From Tindallia magadiensis (GTDB lineage: Bacteria; Bacillota; Clostridia; Peptostreptococcales; Tindalliaceae): a DNA stretch of 64,000 nucleotides. The translations under genes and the position numbers were made by a program. A model generated the notes under the pieces. It searched no databases, was not told the DNA's origin, and saw only the letters and a program-made list of their open reading frames with translations. The stretch is taken from assembly GCF_900113635.1 (NCBI RefSeq), contig NZ_FOQA01000007.1:1-64000 (forward strand), read 5' to 3'. Positions within the stretch are counted from its first letter, which is position 1, and every line of letters begins with the position of its first letter. Shown here piece after piece: positions 7,809 through 15,520 of this stretch.

Positions 7809-8567
7809 ATGAAGATTCAAATACAAGGGTCGGGTGTACCGGTAGTCATGATACATCAGATTGGTTCATCTTCTGATGTATGGAAATTTCAAAGGGAAGA
7901 ATTGGCGAGTTCATATCAAATAATATCTGTAGATTTGTATGGACATGGAAGCTGCCCCTCAAGAAATGAGGTAGTGAGCATTAATGAAACCGTTAAAATG
8001 CTGAGTGAAAAGTTAACGGAAATGGGTGTTAATGGTGCCGTGATGATTGGACACGGGCTTGGTGGAATCATAGCAACCGAAATAGCCTTTCATGATCGGC
8101 TCAAGGTGGCGCGACTAATAGTGATTGACATGTTTCCAAAAAGAAAAGACTTGAAACTTATTCGTCAGTTGGATTTAGAACAACTGGAACGAAATCGAAC
8201 AGCTGTGATACAGGCTCATTACAAACAATTGATTGAAGATCCTGATCTAAGGGAGGCTGTGGTCAAAGAAGCTTTACGAACAGATGAAAAAGCATATTAT
8301 TTTTATATGAAAGATATGATTGAAAATGATTTTACTCAGAAACTAAACCTCCTTCATGCTCCGGTTCATTATCTTTATTCTAGTATTGCTGCAAAGAGTA
8401 AAGAAGATGCTAAGAATATGCTTGATAAAATGGGGGTTAAAAATGTCCAAGATAATAAACTATACTATTATTCTCAGAGTGGACACTTTTTAATGCTAGA
8501 GCAGCCGCGAGAACTTACGGAGGATTTGAAAAAAGTAATCAGTTTAGAGGAACAACTTAATTATTAG
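7809..8567 (+). CDS. Alpha/beta-hydrolase-fold protein without the nucleophile serine
   Basis: The 252-residue protein matches the alpha/beta hydrolase fold: oxyanion region VVMIHQIGSSSDVW (12-25), VDLYGHGSCPS (41-51), the nucleophile elbow at 79-86, a cap-like helical region (about 115-180) and a C-terminal SGHFLMLEQP with the expected catalytic His near 226. The elbow reads MIGHGLGG instead of the usual GHSxGG, so the nucleophile position 83 is Gly (codon GGG). It therefore probably cannot act as a serine hydrolase and may be a binding protein, a lyase or oxygenase-like fold member, or a decayed enzyme. ATG 7809 follows AAGGGTGAG (7796-7804). Confidence 0.8.
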   Translation: MKIQIQGSGVPVVMIHQIGSSSDVWKFQREELASSYQIISVDLYGHGSCPSRNEVVSINETVKMLSEKLTEMGVNGAVMIGHGLGGIIATEIAFHDRLKVARLIVIDMFPKRKDLKLIRQLDLEQLERNRTAVIQAHYKQLIEDPDLREAVVKEALRTDEKAYYFYMKDMIENDFTQKLNLLHAPVHYLYSSIAAKSKEDAKNMLDKMGVKNVQDNKLYYYSQSGHFLMLEQPRELTEDLKKVISLEEQLNY

Positions 8568-8574
8568 TTGAAAC

Positions 8575-8610
8575 AAAAAAGAACCCGCTTGGTTTAACGG
8601 GTTCTTTTTT
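8575..8610. terminator. Bidirectional terminator between converging genes
   Basis: AAAAAAGAACCCG (8575-8587) pairs with CGGGTTCTTTTTT (8598-8610) around CTTGGTTTAA. U-runs form on both strands, so it can end both the hydrolase transcript and the converging nitroreductase transcript. Confidence 0.9.
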
Positions 8611-8613
8611 GAC

Positions 8614-9198
8614 TTACTTATTATTGAAAGTATTCCAATGCATCACTTCGTCTAAAGGGCGTTTAGGAGCTACGAAGGATTCATCGCTGTAACCTAAAGA
8701 TACAATAGAAATAACTTCCAAATCAGCAGGTGCCTTTACAATTTCTTTTAACTGTTTGCAGAGATCGTCATAGAGTGGCGGAATCTGACAAGGTTCACCT
8801 TCGCACATAGGAATATCATCATTTTCGTAAAATGGACCTTTACATCCGCCTATCCAGCAACTTTTTAATCCATATGTCCGAGCCGCTACAATGATGTTCT
8901 GGGTAGCCGCCGATCCATCTTCAACATAGTATTCTGTGTCTTTTTTACACAGTACCATGATACAAGCAGGAGCATCTTTCAAAAAACCTCCATTTGAATG
9001 AACTTCGGATAAACGTGTGAGAATGTCTTTATCAGTAATGATAACAAACTCCCAAGGTTGGATATTGCGCGCTGTTGGGGCCATACGGGCTGAATCTACT
9101 AAGTCCATTAATATTTCTTTTTCAATAGGATCGTCTTTATACGATCTTATACTTCGGATATCTTTCAAAAACGATGTCTTTTCAGAATTGATACTCAT
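8614..9198 (-). CDS. Nitroreductase-family flavoprotein with a Cys-rich insertion
   Basis: The 194-residue protein has the FMN-binding nitroreductase signatures RSIRSYKDDPI (about 17-27), DSARMAPTARNIQPWEF (about 37-53) and the C-terminal ISIVSLGYSDE, with AATQNIIVAARTYGLKSCWIGG in the middle. Members reduce quinones, nitro compounds or flavins with NAD(P)H. Between GLKSCWIGG and the final strand lies an insertion with four further cysteines (GGCKGP, MCEGEPC, DLC, about residues 127-157) that is not usual in compact members and could bind a metal. The start is ATG 9198, seven bases after GGAGGGG; the frame is open further upstream to 9258 without a ribosome binding site. Confidence 0.85.
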   Translation of the reverse strand: MSINSEKTSFLKDIRSIRSYKDDPIEKEILMDLVDSARMAPTARNIQPWEFVIITDKDILTRLSEVHSNGGFLKDAPACIMVLCKKDTEYYVEDGSAATQNIIVAARTYGLKSCWIGGCKGPFYENDDIPMCEGEPCQIPPLYDDLCKQLKEIVKAPADLEVISIVSLGYSDESFVAPKRPLDEVMHWNTFNNK

Positions 9199-9341
9199 AG
9201 AATCCCCTCCGTTTACTTGTCTACTTAGAAAAATGAGAATGTATGACGATTCATACATCGATACTTATGGTTTTGATACCCCTTGTGAAGGTTTTTCAAA
9301 ACGAAATATTTTTTTCTTTCTTAAAAAACAGAGGAAAATCT

Positions 9342-10661
9342 TTATTGTTTGACAAATGCGTTATAAATAGCGGTTACGGCTTTTTCAAAGTCTTTGTTTT
9401 CTACTCCGACAATAATGTTAATTTCACTGGATCCCTGATCAATCATCCGAACGTTTACGCCTGATTCATATAAGGCTGTAAACAATTTAGAAGAAATACC
9501 TGGAGTATAAGCCATGCCATGACCAACGGTTGCTACGAGCGCCATGTTGGGATGTACTTCGAGCAGGTCTGGTTTACAATGTACATGAATGTCCTCTATC
9601 AGCTTATCTAACTTACCGTTTAACTCGCTGCTTTTGATGACAAGAGACAAACTGTCAATGCCAGATGGAGTATGTTCAAAACGTATCTGATGATTTTCTA
9701 AGGTGGATAGGAGTTTACGGACAAAGCTGATATCATTTTTCATAAGATTTTTTTCAATGGCAAGGACGGTGAAATCCTTTCGGCCTGCAATTCCTGTAAT
9801 AGATCCGGCTGGATTAATTGGCTCACGATAGCTGACGATCATTGTTCCTGGATTTTCTGGATCATTAGTATTTTTCACATTAATGGGAATTCCTGCCTCT
9901 AAAACTGGAAAAATCGTTTCTTCGTGAAGGACTTTTGCACCCATATAAGATAGTTCGCGTAATTCTCGATAAGTAATGGTTTCAATGGGCTTACAATTTG
10001 GTATAATCCCGGGATCTGTGATAAGGAATCCGGATACATCTGTCCAATTCTCATAAATGGATGCGCCAACCGACTTGGAAACAACGGCTCCGGTGATATC
10101 TGATCCACCTCGAGGAAATATTTTTAAGGATTTATCCGGAAGGCTACCATAAAAGCCAGGAATCACATATTTTTGGTCATCATCTAAGTAAGGTGCTATT
10201 TTTCTTTGCGTTTCGACAAGGTTGATAGAACCATTTTCATGAAACATAATAACTTCAGCGGCATCTAAAAATTGACAGTCCAGGTAATGAGAAAGAATGA
10301 TTCCATTAAGATATTCGCCTCGACTTGCTACATAATCTAATGAAGCACCGGAGCCAATATGGTCTTGAATGTCTTGTAAGATGGCGTGCAAATCCACAGT
10401 GACGGACAATTCGTCGGCAATGTGCAGAAATCGTTCCGAAATCACCTTGAATATTTCGTTAAAAGGAACGTGGTGAGAAACCTGTGCATGGCAAAGATAC
10501 AACAAATCAGTGATTTTTATATCTTCCCGATGTCTTTTTCCGGGTGCGGAAGGGACAATGAATTTACGTTGAGGATCTTTTTCGATTATTCTTTTCACTT
10601 TTTGAAATTGGCCGGCATCACAGAGTGAACTCCCGCCAAATTTAGCAACTTTCATGTTCAT
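9342..10661 (-). CDS. lysC: Aspartate kinase
   Basis: The 439-residue protein phosphorylates L-aspartate, the first step to lysine, threonine, methionine and diaminopimelate. Motifs are KFGGSSL (about 6-12), RGEYLNG, FPRGGSDITGA (about residue 180) and ARKDFTVLAIEKNLM leading into two ACT regulatory domains (about 290-439). It is monofunctional, without a fused homoserine dehydrogenase. ATG 10661 is nine bases after AGGGAG (10676-10671); a second ATG at 10655 is possible. No lysine riboswitch is visible upstream, so control by end product is probably allosteric. It is monocistronic. Confidence 0.93.
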   Translation of the reverse strand: MNMKVAKFGGSSLCDAGQFQKVKRIIEKDPQRKFIVPSAPGKRHREDIKITDLLYLCHAQVSHHVPFNEIFKVISERFLHIADELSVTVDLHAILQDIQDHIGSGASLDYVASRGEYLNGIILSHYLDCQFLDAAEVIMFHENGSINLVETQRKIAPYLDDDQKYVIPGFYGSLPDKSLKIFPRGGSDITGAVVSKSVGASIYENWTDVSGFLITDPGIIPNCKPIETITYRELRELSYMGAKVLHEETIFPVLEAGIPINVKNTNDPENPGTMIVSYREPINPAGSITGIAGRKDFTVLAIEKNLMKNDISFVRKLLSTLENHQIRFEHTPSGIDSLSLVIKSSELNGKLDKLIEDIHVHCKPDLLEVHPNMALVATVGHGMAYTPGISSKLFTALYESGVNVRMIDQGSSEINIIVGVENKDFEKAVTAIYNAFVKQ

Positions 10662-10693
10662 TTTCAGCAGCTCCCTAATAAAGTAATATATGC

Positions 10694-10723
10694 ATTATAA
10701 TTCAAATTTTCTGAATGGGTCAA
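10694..10723 (-). promoter_or_regulatory. Promoter of the aspartate kinase gene
   Basis: On the minus strand TTGACC (10723-10718) and a perfect TATAAT (10699-10694) are 18 bases apart, 32 bases before the start codon. Confidence 0.6.
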
Positions 10724-10855
10724 TGACTTTTTTCAAAAAACAACTTTTCTTCACCGGGATACATCATCAGCATCGCATGATTGATAGATGCCGATAGCTT
10801 TGATATACTGTTACTGGAATATAATGGTAATTTTAAAAGGGAAGTGAGATAAATC

Positions 10856-11104
10856 GTGGCCTGGGTCTACATATTAAAATGCAACGATAATTCTTTATAT
10901 ACAGGATGGACAAATTCTTTAGAAAAGAGAATCGAAAAACATTCGAAAGGAAATGCGTCAAAGTATACAAGAGCGAGACTTCCGGTGCGATTGGTGTATA
11001 CCGAAAAGATGGAGAATAAGCAGGAAGCGTTGAGAAGAGAATTTTCTATAAAAAAGATGTGTCGTGAAGAGAAACTAAGATTAATAAAAAACACTGCCAG
11101 ATAA
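10856..11104 (+). CDS. GIY-YIG nuclease-fold protein (UPF0213/YhbQ-like)
   Basis: The 82-residue protein is a single GIY-YIG domain: VYILKCNDNSLYTGWT corresponds to the GIY...YIG strand pair, followed by the catalytic-type Arg in LEKRIEKHSKG and the conserved AREFSIK-like segment (REFSIKKM). Free-standing members of this family are small DNA-acting proteins of poorly defined role. GTG 10856 follows GGGAAGTGAG. Its last codons overlap the hairpin that terminates the opposing ferritin gene. Confidence 0.88.
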   Translation: MAWVYILKCNDNSLYTGWTNSLEKRIEKHSKGNASKYTRARLPVRLVYTEKMENKQEALRREFSIKKMCREEKLRLIKNTAR

Positions 11105-11115
11105 GCTGGCAGTGT
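11085..11115 (-). terminator. Terminator of the ferritin gene, overlapping the 3' end of the GIY-YIG gene
   Basis: ACACTGCCAG (11091-11100) and CTGGCAGTGT (11106-11115) form a 10-bp stem with a 5-base loop. The U-run (TTTTTTATT, 11090-11082) is on the minus strand, so it serves the ferritin transcript. The stop codon of the GIY-YIG gene sits in the loop. Confidence 0.85.
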
Positions 11116-11121
11116 CGTCAT

Positions 11122-11616
11122 TTATTCTGGCTGTCTGGAACCCATTTCTTTGTCCAAAAGGTAGAGCACATGTCCTTTGTCACCAACGCGAAGAATTTTA
11201 GATAGAAGTTCCTGCATAGTAGCTTCTTCTTCTACTTGCTCGTCAACAAACCAGTTTAGAAAAGAAATGGCTGGATAATTTTTTTCTTCAACAGCAATGT
11301 CCATAAGCTGATGAATTTTTTTCGTTACAAACTGTTCATGCTCAAGAGCTAACTTTATAACATCTTTAACGGATTCGAAATCACTTTGAGGTTCGTCTAA
11401 GGCTGAAATGCGTACTCGGCCATTCACCTCGTCGATAAAGTCGAAAAATTTCATGGCATGCATGTTTTCTTCCTGAGCCTGGATACGGAAGAAGTTTGCA
11501 AAACCTGGCAAGTCCTTGTCATTAAAGTATGCTGCCATGGAAAGGTAGTAATTGGCAGAAAACATTTCGTGTTTCACCTGTTCATTCATTTCGTGTAATA
11601 ATTTTTCTGAAAGCAT
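11122..11616 (-). CDS. ftnA: Ferritin (bacterial non-heme type)
   Basis: This 164-residue four-helix protein stores iron as a ferric mineral in a 24-subunit cage. Ferroxidase ligands are visible at E17 (KHEMFSANYYLS), E50 and H53 (QAQEENMHAMKFF), with further acidic residues at about 94 (LEHEQF) and 127-130 (VDEQVEEE). Length is typical of FtnA. The start is ATG 11616, seven bases after AGGAGG (11629-11624); an upstream in-frame ATG at 11634 precedes that site. No clear Fur or PerR box was found upstream. The terminator lies immediately downstream. Confidence 0.95.
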   Translation of the reverse strand: MLSEKLLHEMNEQVKHEMFSANYYLSMAAYFNDKDLPGFANFFRIQAQEENMHAMKFFDFIDEVNGRVRISALDEPQSDFESVKDVIKLALEHEQFVTKKIHQLMDIAVEEKNYPAISFLNWFVDEQVEEEATMQELLSKILRVGDKGHVLYLLDKEMGSRQPE

Positions 11617-11729
11617 TATTTTTCCTCCTGACATATTAATGGATCATTTCATTATTTTTTTCTCACAATACATATATACTCTTTTACAAACGGACTTAAA
11701 CATATCTTAAACAAAAGGAGAGTACGAAT

Positions 11730-12584
11730 TTGAAATATCAATTATTAGCTACAGATATGGATGGAACTTTACTGGATGACAAAAAAGATCTTTCTTCTGA
11801 AAATATACGGGCATTAGAAAAAGCATATCATAGTGGAATAACGGTTGCCATTTGCACTGGAAGACCGATTCATACCGTTATTCCCTATCTTAGTCAGATC
11901 GATTTCCCCTGCTGGCTTATTACAAATAATGGAGCTGTGATCAGAAATCCTCAACATGAAATTATTGAAACTCGTTATATTAGTAATGCTTCCTTAGAAA
12001 AGGTGATAGCGATTCTCAGAGAGGATCCGGCCTTATATTTTCATGGTTCGAATGAAAAACAAACCTACATCAATAGTCGTATGGACCGGTTGAAAAGTCT
12101 TTACCGCTTTGAAAGAAAGAGTCAAAAAGGACATATAAAATCCTTTCTTAAAGCAATGGAAGCAACTTGGCTGTCCAAGGACTACCAGGTTATCGATTTT
12201 AAGCATTTTGTAAGTAGTGGCTATCAATTAACTAATATTATTGCAATTTCATCCAATACAGAATTGTTAGAGTTAAAGAAAAGCCAAATGCTGCAAATGG
12301 ATGATGTTTTTGTTACAAGATCAGGGGATGATAACTTAGAAATATTAGATCACAAGGCAACAAAGGGAAATGCGCTTGAGAAACTAGCCCAATTGTTAAA
12401 AATACCAAGAGAGAAAACAGTTGCAATAGGGGATCATGACAACGATATCAGCATGTTAACCTATGCTGGCGTTGGTATTGCTGTTGAAAATGCAACGCTG
12501 TCTCTTAAAAAACATGCAGACTTAGTGGTTTGCACCAATAATCACCATGCGGTAGACGATGCGCTCAAGGAATTAAATGCGTAA
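11730..12584 (+). CDS. HAD-superfamily (Cof-type) sugar-phosphate phosphatase
   Basis: The 284-residue protein has HAD motif I DMDGTLLD (D9 and D11), motif II in the ICTGRP segment, and motifs III/IV KATKGNAL...IGDHDNDISML (about 215-250), with a C2-type cap between. This is the Cof/YidA subfamily, which dephosphorylates small sugar phosphates or nucleotides such as FMN; the substrate cannot be read from sequence. It starts at TTG 11730, nine bases after AAAGGAG (11714-11720). It converges with the merT-like gene downstream, only 25 bases away. Confidence 0.88.
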   Translation: MKYQLLATDMDGTLLDDKKDLSSENIRALEKAYHSGITVAICTGRPIHTVIPYLSQIDFPCWLITNNGAVIRNPQHEIIETRYISNASLEKVIAILREDPALYFHGSNEKQTYINSRMDRLKSLYRFERKSQKGHIKSFLKAMEATWLSKDYQVIDFKHFVSSGYQLTNIIAISSNTELLELKKSQMLQMDDVFVTRSGDDNLEILDHKATKGNALEKLAQLLKIPREKTVAIGDHDNDISMLTYAGVGIAVENATLSLKKHADLVVCTNNHHAVDDALKELNA

Positions 12585-12609
12585 AACAATTGCTTCTATC
12601 CTGCACATC

Positions 12610-12921
12610 TTACAAAAGGAGCAATCTTAATAGTACAGGAAGAATGGCTGAAACAACTACAAGAATCGTAGCACTCCAAATAAAAAGGCGAGTACTTTTG
12701 GATACAGTGTGTTGATCCATGTAATAATGAGCCCATATCAGAACTCCGATAGAGAATAATTGGAAGAATCTTTGATAGGGTGCAAGTACTGATACATAAG
12801 AAAGACCTAGGCCACCTAACCCGAGGGACACAAAAAGGATGGGGACCACTCAGCAAAAAGCTGAAAGAACAGCTCCTCCTATAGCGCCAAGGCTAAGTAG
12901 TTTTGTTTTTAATTCTTTCAT
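12610..12921 (-). CDS. merT: MerT-like mercuric transport protein, probable selenoprotein (in-frame UGA = Sec)
   Basis: Read through one UGA (bases 12852-12850), the frame from ATG 12921 to TAA 12612 encodes 103 residues. Residues 11-39 (LGAIGGAVLSAFC-U-VVPILFVSLGLGG), then LGLSYVSVLAPYQRFFQ, match the first membrane helix and loop of MerT; TM2 (about 57-74) and TM3 (about 82-102) follow. MerT uses a vicinal Cys pair (Cys24/Cys25 in the Tn501/Tn21 protein) in TM1 to take Hg(II) across the membrane. Here the pair is Cys23 and the UGA codon at 24, which points to selenocysteine rather than a nonsense mutation. The second Cys pair of classical MerT is absent. AAAGG lies about 10 bases before the ATG. 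No merP, merA or merR is nearby. Alternatives are sequencing error or pseudogene. Confidence 0.8.
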
Positions 12922-13003
12922 AGAGATCAAACCTTTCATTGATTCGTAAAATCGATTGATTAAAGAATAGGATAAAGCTTGATGAATATAAAACATACAT
13001 ACC

Positions 13004-13025
13004 CACTATTTATGAAAAAATAGTG
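13004..13025. promoter_or_regulatory. Inverted repeat between the divergent merT-like and AOR-domain genes
   Basis: CACTATTT (13004-13011) and AAATAGTG (13018-13025) form a perfect 8-bp dyad in the roughly 200-base intergenic region. It lacks a U-run on either strand, so an operator is as likely as a terminator. The binding protein is unknown. Confidence 0.35.
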
Positions 13026-13127
13026 ATTCCATCCAATATTTCATATATAATATAAAGCAAGAAATATTGACGAAAACTTATAAATATTTCCAAAATTTAG
13101 CAGTGATCGCTTTAGGAGGCAAATTAG

Positions 13128-13751
13128 ATGAACCAAAAAGATACAGTAAAGATACTGGATATAGACTTATACCATGAGACCATTGTTGAACGAGAGATTG
13201 AAAATGATGTTGTTAAGCTTTATCCAGATGGTGCTGCATTTGGTCTTTATGTACTGCTCCAGGAAATGGATTCTAATGCAGAACCATTGTCGCCAGCTAA
13301 TATTCTTGTCTTCACTTACGATCGAGGCGATAAAGTCGGAATGAATGGGAGTCACCTTATTATAACCACTAAGAGTCCAATTAATGCACAGGTAGGGGAC
13401 AGCAAAGTGGAAAGTGGTTTACCTCAAATCTTAAATAGTAAGGATATTGTGGCGATGATTATTAGAGGCAAAGCAAAAAAACCGGTATTTGTTTATATGA
13501 ATGGAAATCATTATGAGATGAGAGATGCTGCGAAACTATGGGGAAAAGTTACCGGAGAATCAGAAAGAATGATCAGGGAAGAATTTCATACTGAAGAACT
13601 TGAAATGGCTCAGATAGGTCCAGCTGGAGAAAATATGGTGAGATACTCCTGCATTATCACAATGAAAAATCGTGCCAATGGACGAAATGGAACGGGGGCT
13701 GTGATGGGGTCAAAAAATCTTAAAGCGATAGTATCAAGTAAAGCCGTATAA
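13128..13751 (+). CDS. Free-standing aldehyde:ferredoxin oxidoreductase N-terminal domain protein
   Basis: The 207-residue protein matches only the first domain of AOR-family tungsten/molybdenum enzymes: SHLIITTKSPINAQVGDSK (about 75-93), KAKKPVFVYMNG, DAAKLWGKVTGESERMI and AQIGPAGENMVRYSCI, ending with the pterin-binding GTGAVMGSKNLKAI. Full AORs are about 600 residues and carry the 4Fe-4S cysteines after this domain; nothing further is encoded in any frame downstream. The protein cannot hold the iron-sulfur cluster alone. It may be an independent pterin-binding subunit or a decayed remnant, though the intact frame and strong ribosome binding site (AGGAGG, 13114-13119) favour a working gene. 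Confidence 0.82.
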   Translation: MNQKDTVKILDIDLYHETIVEREIENDVVKLYPDGAAFGLYVLLQEMDSNAEPLSPANILVFTYDRGDKVGMNGSHLIITTKSPINAQVGDSKVESGLPQILNSKDIVAMIIRGKAKKPVFVYMNGNHYEMRDAAKLWGKVTGESERMIREEFHTEELEMAQIGPAGENMVRYSCIITMKNRANGRNGTGAVMGSKNLKAIVSSKAV

Positions 13752-13822
13752 CGAAAAAGAAAAGAGGCCTGTATGTAACTCCAAGAATAGTCAGTGCAAG
13801 GCACTGGAGGGAGGTTGTGAAA

Positions 13823-14197
13823 ATGGAAAAAGGCGTGAGCAATGATCGTAGAAACAGACGTAGAGGAAAAGATATTTGGCTAAAAATGATTCGCTGGATA
13901 GGGATTGTTTCTTGGGCACTGATGATTCCATTGCTTATTCTGATTGATCAGGCACAACCACAATTTGAAACTTTCTTCGATAGATATTTTGATGTTCAAG
14001 TAAATCCAAGATGGAATTATGAAGTTTTACGTTATGCTTTTTATTTAATGGTGATACTGCTTATTCTGTCTTCGATAGGGCTAATGATCAATAAAAAAAG
14101 AAGCAGAAGAAAAGGCGATTATTATAGGATTAACCTTATTATTATTTTCGTATTGTCAATACTAGGCATATTCTATTATTTCTTTAGAATACTGTGA
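13823..14197 (+). CDS. Small membrane protein of unknown function, 124 residues
   Basis: A basic N-terminus (about residues 1-22, many Arg/Lys) is followed by three hydrophobic segments at about 24-43 (IRWIGIVSWALMIPLLILI), 70-91 and 102-122. It ends in FFRIL. I do not recognise the family. ATG 13823 is seven bases after GGAGGGAGGT (13806-13815); an in-frame GTG at 13817 is too close to that site. It lies between the AOR-domain gene and rtcB in the same direction. Confidence 0.7.
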   Translation: MEKGVSNDRRNRRRGKDIWLKMIRWIGIVSWALMIPLLILIDQAQPQFETFFDRYFDVQVNPRWNYEVLRYAFYLMVILLILSSIGLMINKKRSRRKGDYYRINLIIIFVLSILGIFYYFFRIL

Positions 14198-14272
14198 TAT
14201 GATTTAATGATTGGGGAGTACGCGTTAGAAAGTGTACATTGCTTAAGATATGCAGGAAGGTAGTGGAATAAA

Positions 14273-15487
14273 ATGTTTACAGTCCAAAATGGTATTAGTG
14301 GTGAAGAAAAGCAAGCATTACCGATTCATATTTGGCTACCGGGTTTAGAATGGATCGAAGAGGGATGCTTACAACAGGTGCGAAATCTTTCTCTTTATCC
14401 ATATGCCGTAAAGCAGGTTGCTTTGATGGCTGATGTTCATCAAGGATTTGGGATGCCTATAGGAGGGGTTATGGCAACAAAGGAAGTTGTTGTTCCTAAT
14501 GCGGTTGGGGTAGACATAGGTTGTGGTGTAGCTTTTTGTGAAACGAAAGTTGACATGGATAGACTGGGAAAAAGCACATTAGAAAAAATAGTTCATACAG
14601 CGATGAATCGGATTCCTCAAGGTTTTAGTCATCATAAGACGCCACGGATATCTAACTGTGTAAAAGCTTTTATGAAAGAAAACCAGGAGGAAAGATGTCA
14701 TCCAAAGATCTGGAGCGAATTAGATGCTTCCTTTTATCAAATCGGTACACTGGGTGGCGGCAATCACTTTATAGAATTTCAACAGAATGACGAAGGAAAA
14801 CTTTGTTTTATGATTCATTCGGGATCAAGAAACATAGGCTATAAAATAGCCAATTACTTTAATCAAATTGCTCAGAAAAACAGGAAACGATGGGAAAGCA
14901 AGGTGCCAGATAAAGTCGAGTTAGATTGTATTCCCATCAATAGCGATGAAGGACAATCCTATATAAAATGGATGAATCTGGCACGGGACTTTGCAAGAGA
15001 AAGTCGACTCCATATGATGAAGGCTTTATGGCAAGCCTTTAAAGAAAAAGAGAATCTGGTGGTAGAAGCACCTATTTTAGATGTCCATCATAATGATGTG
15101 AATAGAGAAACTCATGATGGAGAAATATTATGGGTTCATCGCAAGGGCGCTGTAAAAGCTTCGAAAGAAGAAAAAGCCATTATTCCTGGAGCTATGGGGA
15201 TGAGCTCTTATATTGTAAAGGGGTTGGCAAATCCCATGTCATTTGAATCTTGCTCCCATGGCGCTGGTAGAAGTATGAGCAGAAAACAAGCAAAGAAACA
15301 GTTCGGTCAACAGCAAGTGGCAGCTAAACTGGCTGAGAAGCAAGTGATTCTTGGGAAAAGAAAAATGAATGACATAGGAGAAGAAGCTCCGGAAGCTTAT
15401 AAAGATATTGAATTTGTAATGGAACAGCAAAAGGACCTGGTTTTGCCACTACAAACACTTAGTGGAAGAGTGGTTATTAAAGGATAA
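14273..15487 (+). CDS. rtcB: RtcB-family RNA ligase
   Basis: The 404-residue protein is a GTP-dependent ligase joining RNA 2',3'-cyclic phosphate (or 3'-phosphate) and 5'-OH ends, used in RNA repair. Visible signatures are ADVHQGFGMPIGGV (53-66), VDIGCGV with the Mn-binding Asp81 and Cys84, GTLGGGNHFIEF (about 157-168), IHSGSRNIG, VHRKGAV and SCSHGAGR (about residue 324), whose His is the guanylylation site. The length of about 400 residues fits the shorter bacterial RtcB group. No archease or rtcA neighbour is present. ATG 14273 follows AGGAAGG (14253-14259) at a long distance. Confidence 0.92.
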   Translation: MFTVQNGISGEEKQALPIHIWLPGLEWIEEGCLQQVRNLSLYPYAVKQVALMADVHQGFGMPIGGVMATKEVVVPNAVGVDIGCGVAFCETKVDMDRLGKSTLEKIVHTAMNRIPQGFSHHKTPRISNCVKAFMKENQEERCHPKIWSELDASFYQIGTLGGGNHFIEFQQNDEGKLCFMIHSGSRNIGYKIANYFNQIAQKNRKRWESKVPDKVELDCIPINSDEGQSYIKWMNLARDFARESRLHMMKALWQAFKEKENLVVEAPILDVHHNDVNRETHDGEILWVHRKGAVKASKEEKAIIPGAMGMSSYIVKGLANPMSFESCSHGAGRSMSRKQAKKQFGQQQVAAKLAEKQVILGKRKMNDIGEEAPEAYKDIEFVMEQQKDLVLPLQTLSGRVVIKG

Positions 15488-15520
15488 TAGGAGTGTAAAA
15501 ATAAAAAGGGGGGGCTTATC

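Noticed and set aside
10661-10856. Lysine riboswitch upstream of aspartate kinase
   Set aside because: The gap is short, a promoter lies 32 bases from the start codon, and no lysine-aptamer core sequence is present.
12585-12609. Terminator between the convergent HAD and merT-like genes
   Set aside because: No stem-loop with a T-run could be found in the 25 bases.
12596-12856. 86-codon minus-strand frame overlapping the merT-like gene
   Set aside because: Different frame, Cys/Ser-rich low-complexity composition and no ribosome binding site; the MerT frame explains the region.
13752-13822. Hairpin CAGTGCAAGGCACTG just before the small membrane-protein gene
   Set aside because: The 6-bp stem has a 3-base loop and no T-run, and it abuts the ribosome binding site; likely chance or minor structure.
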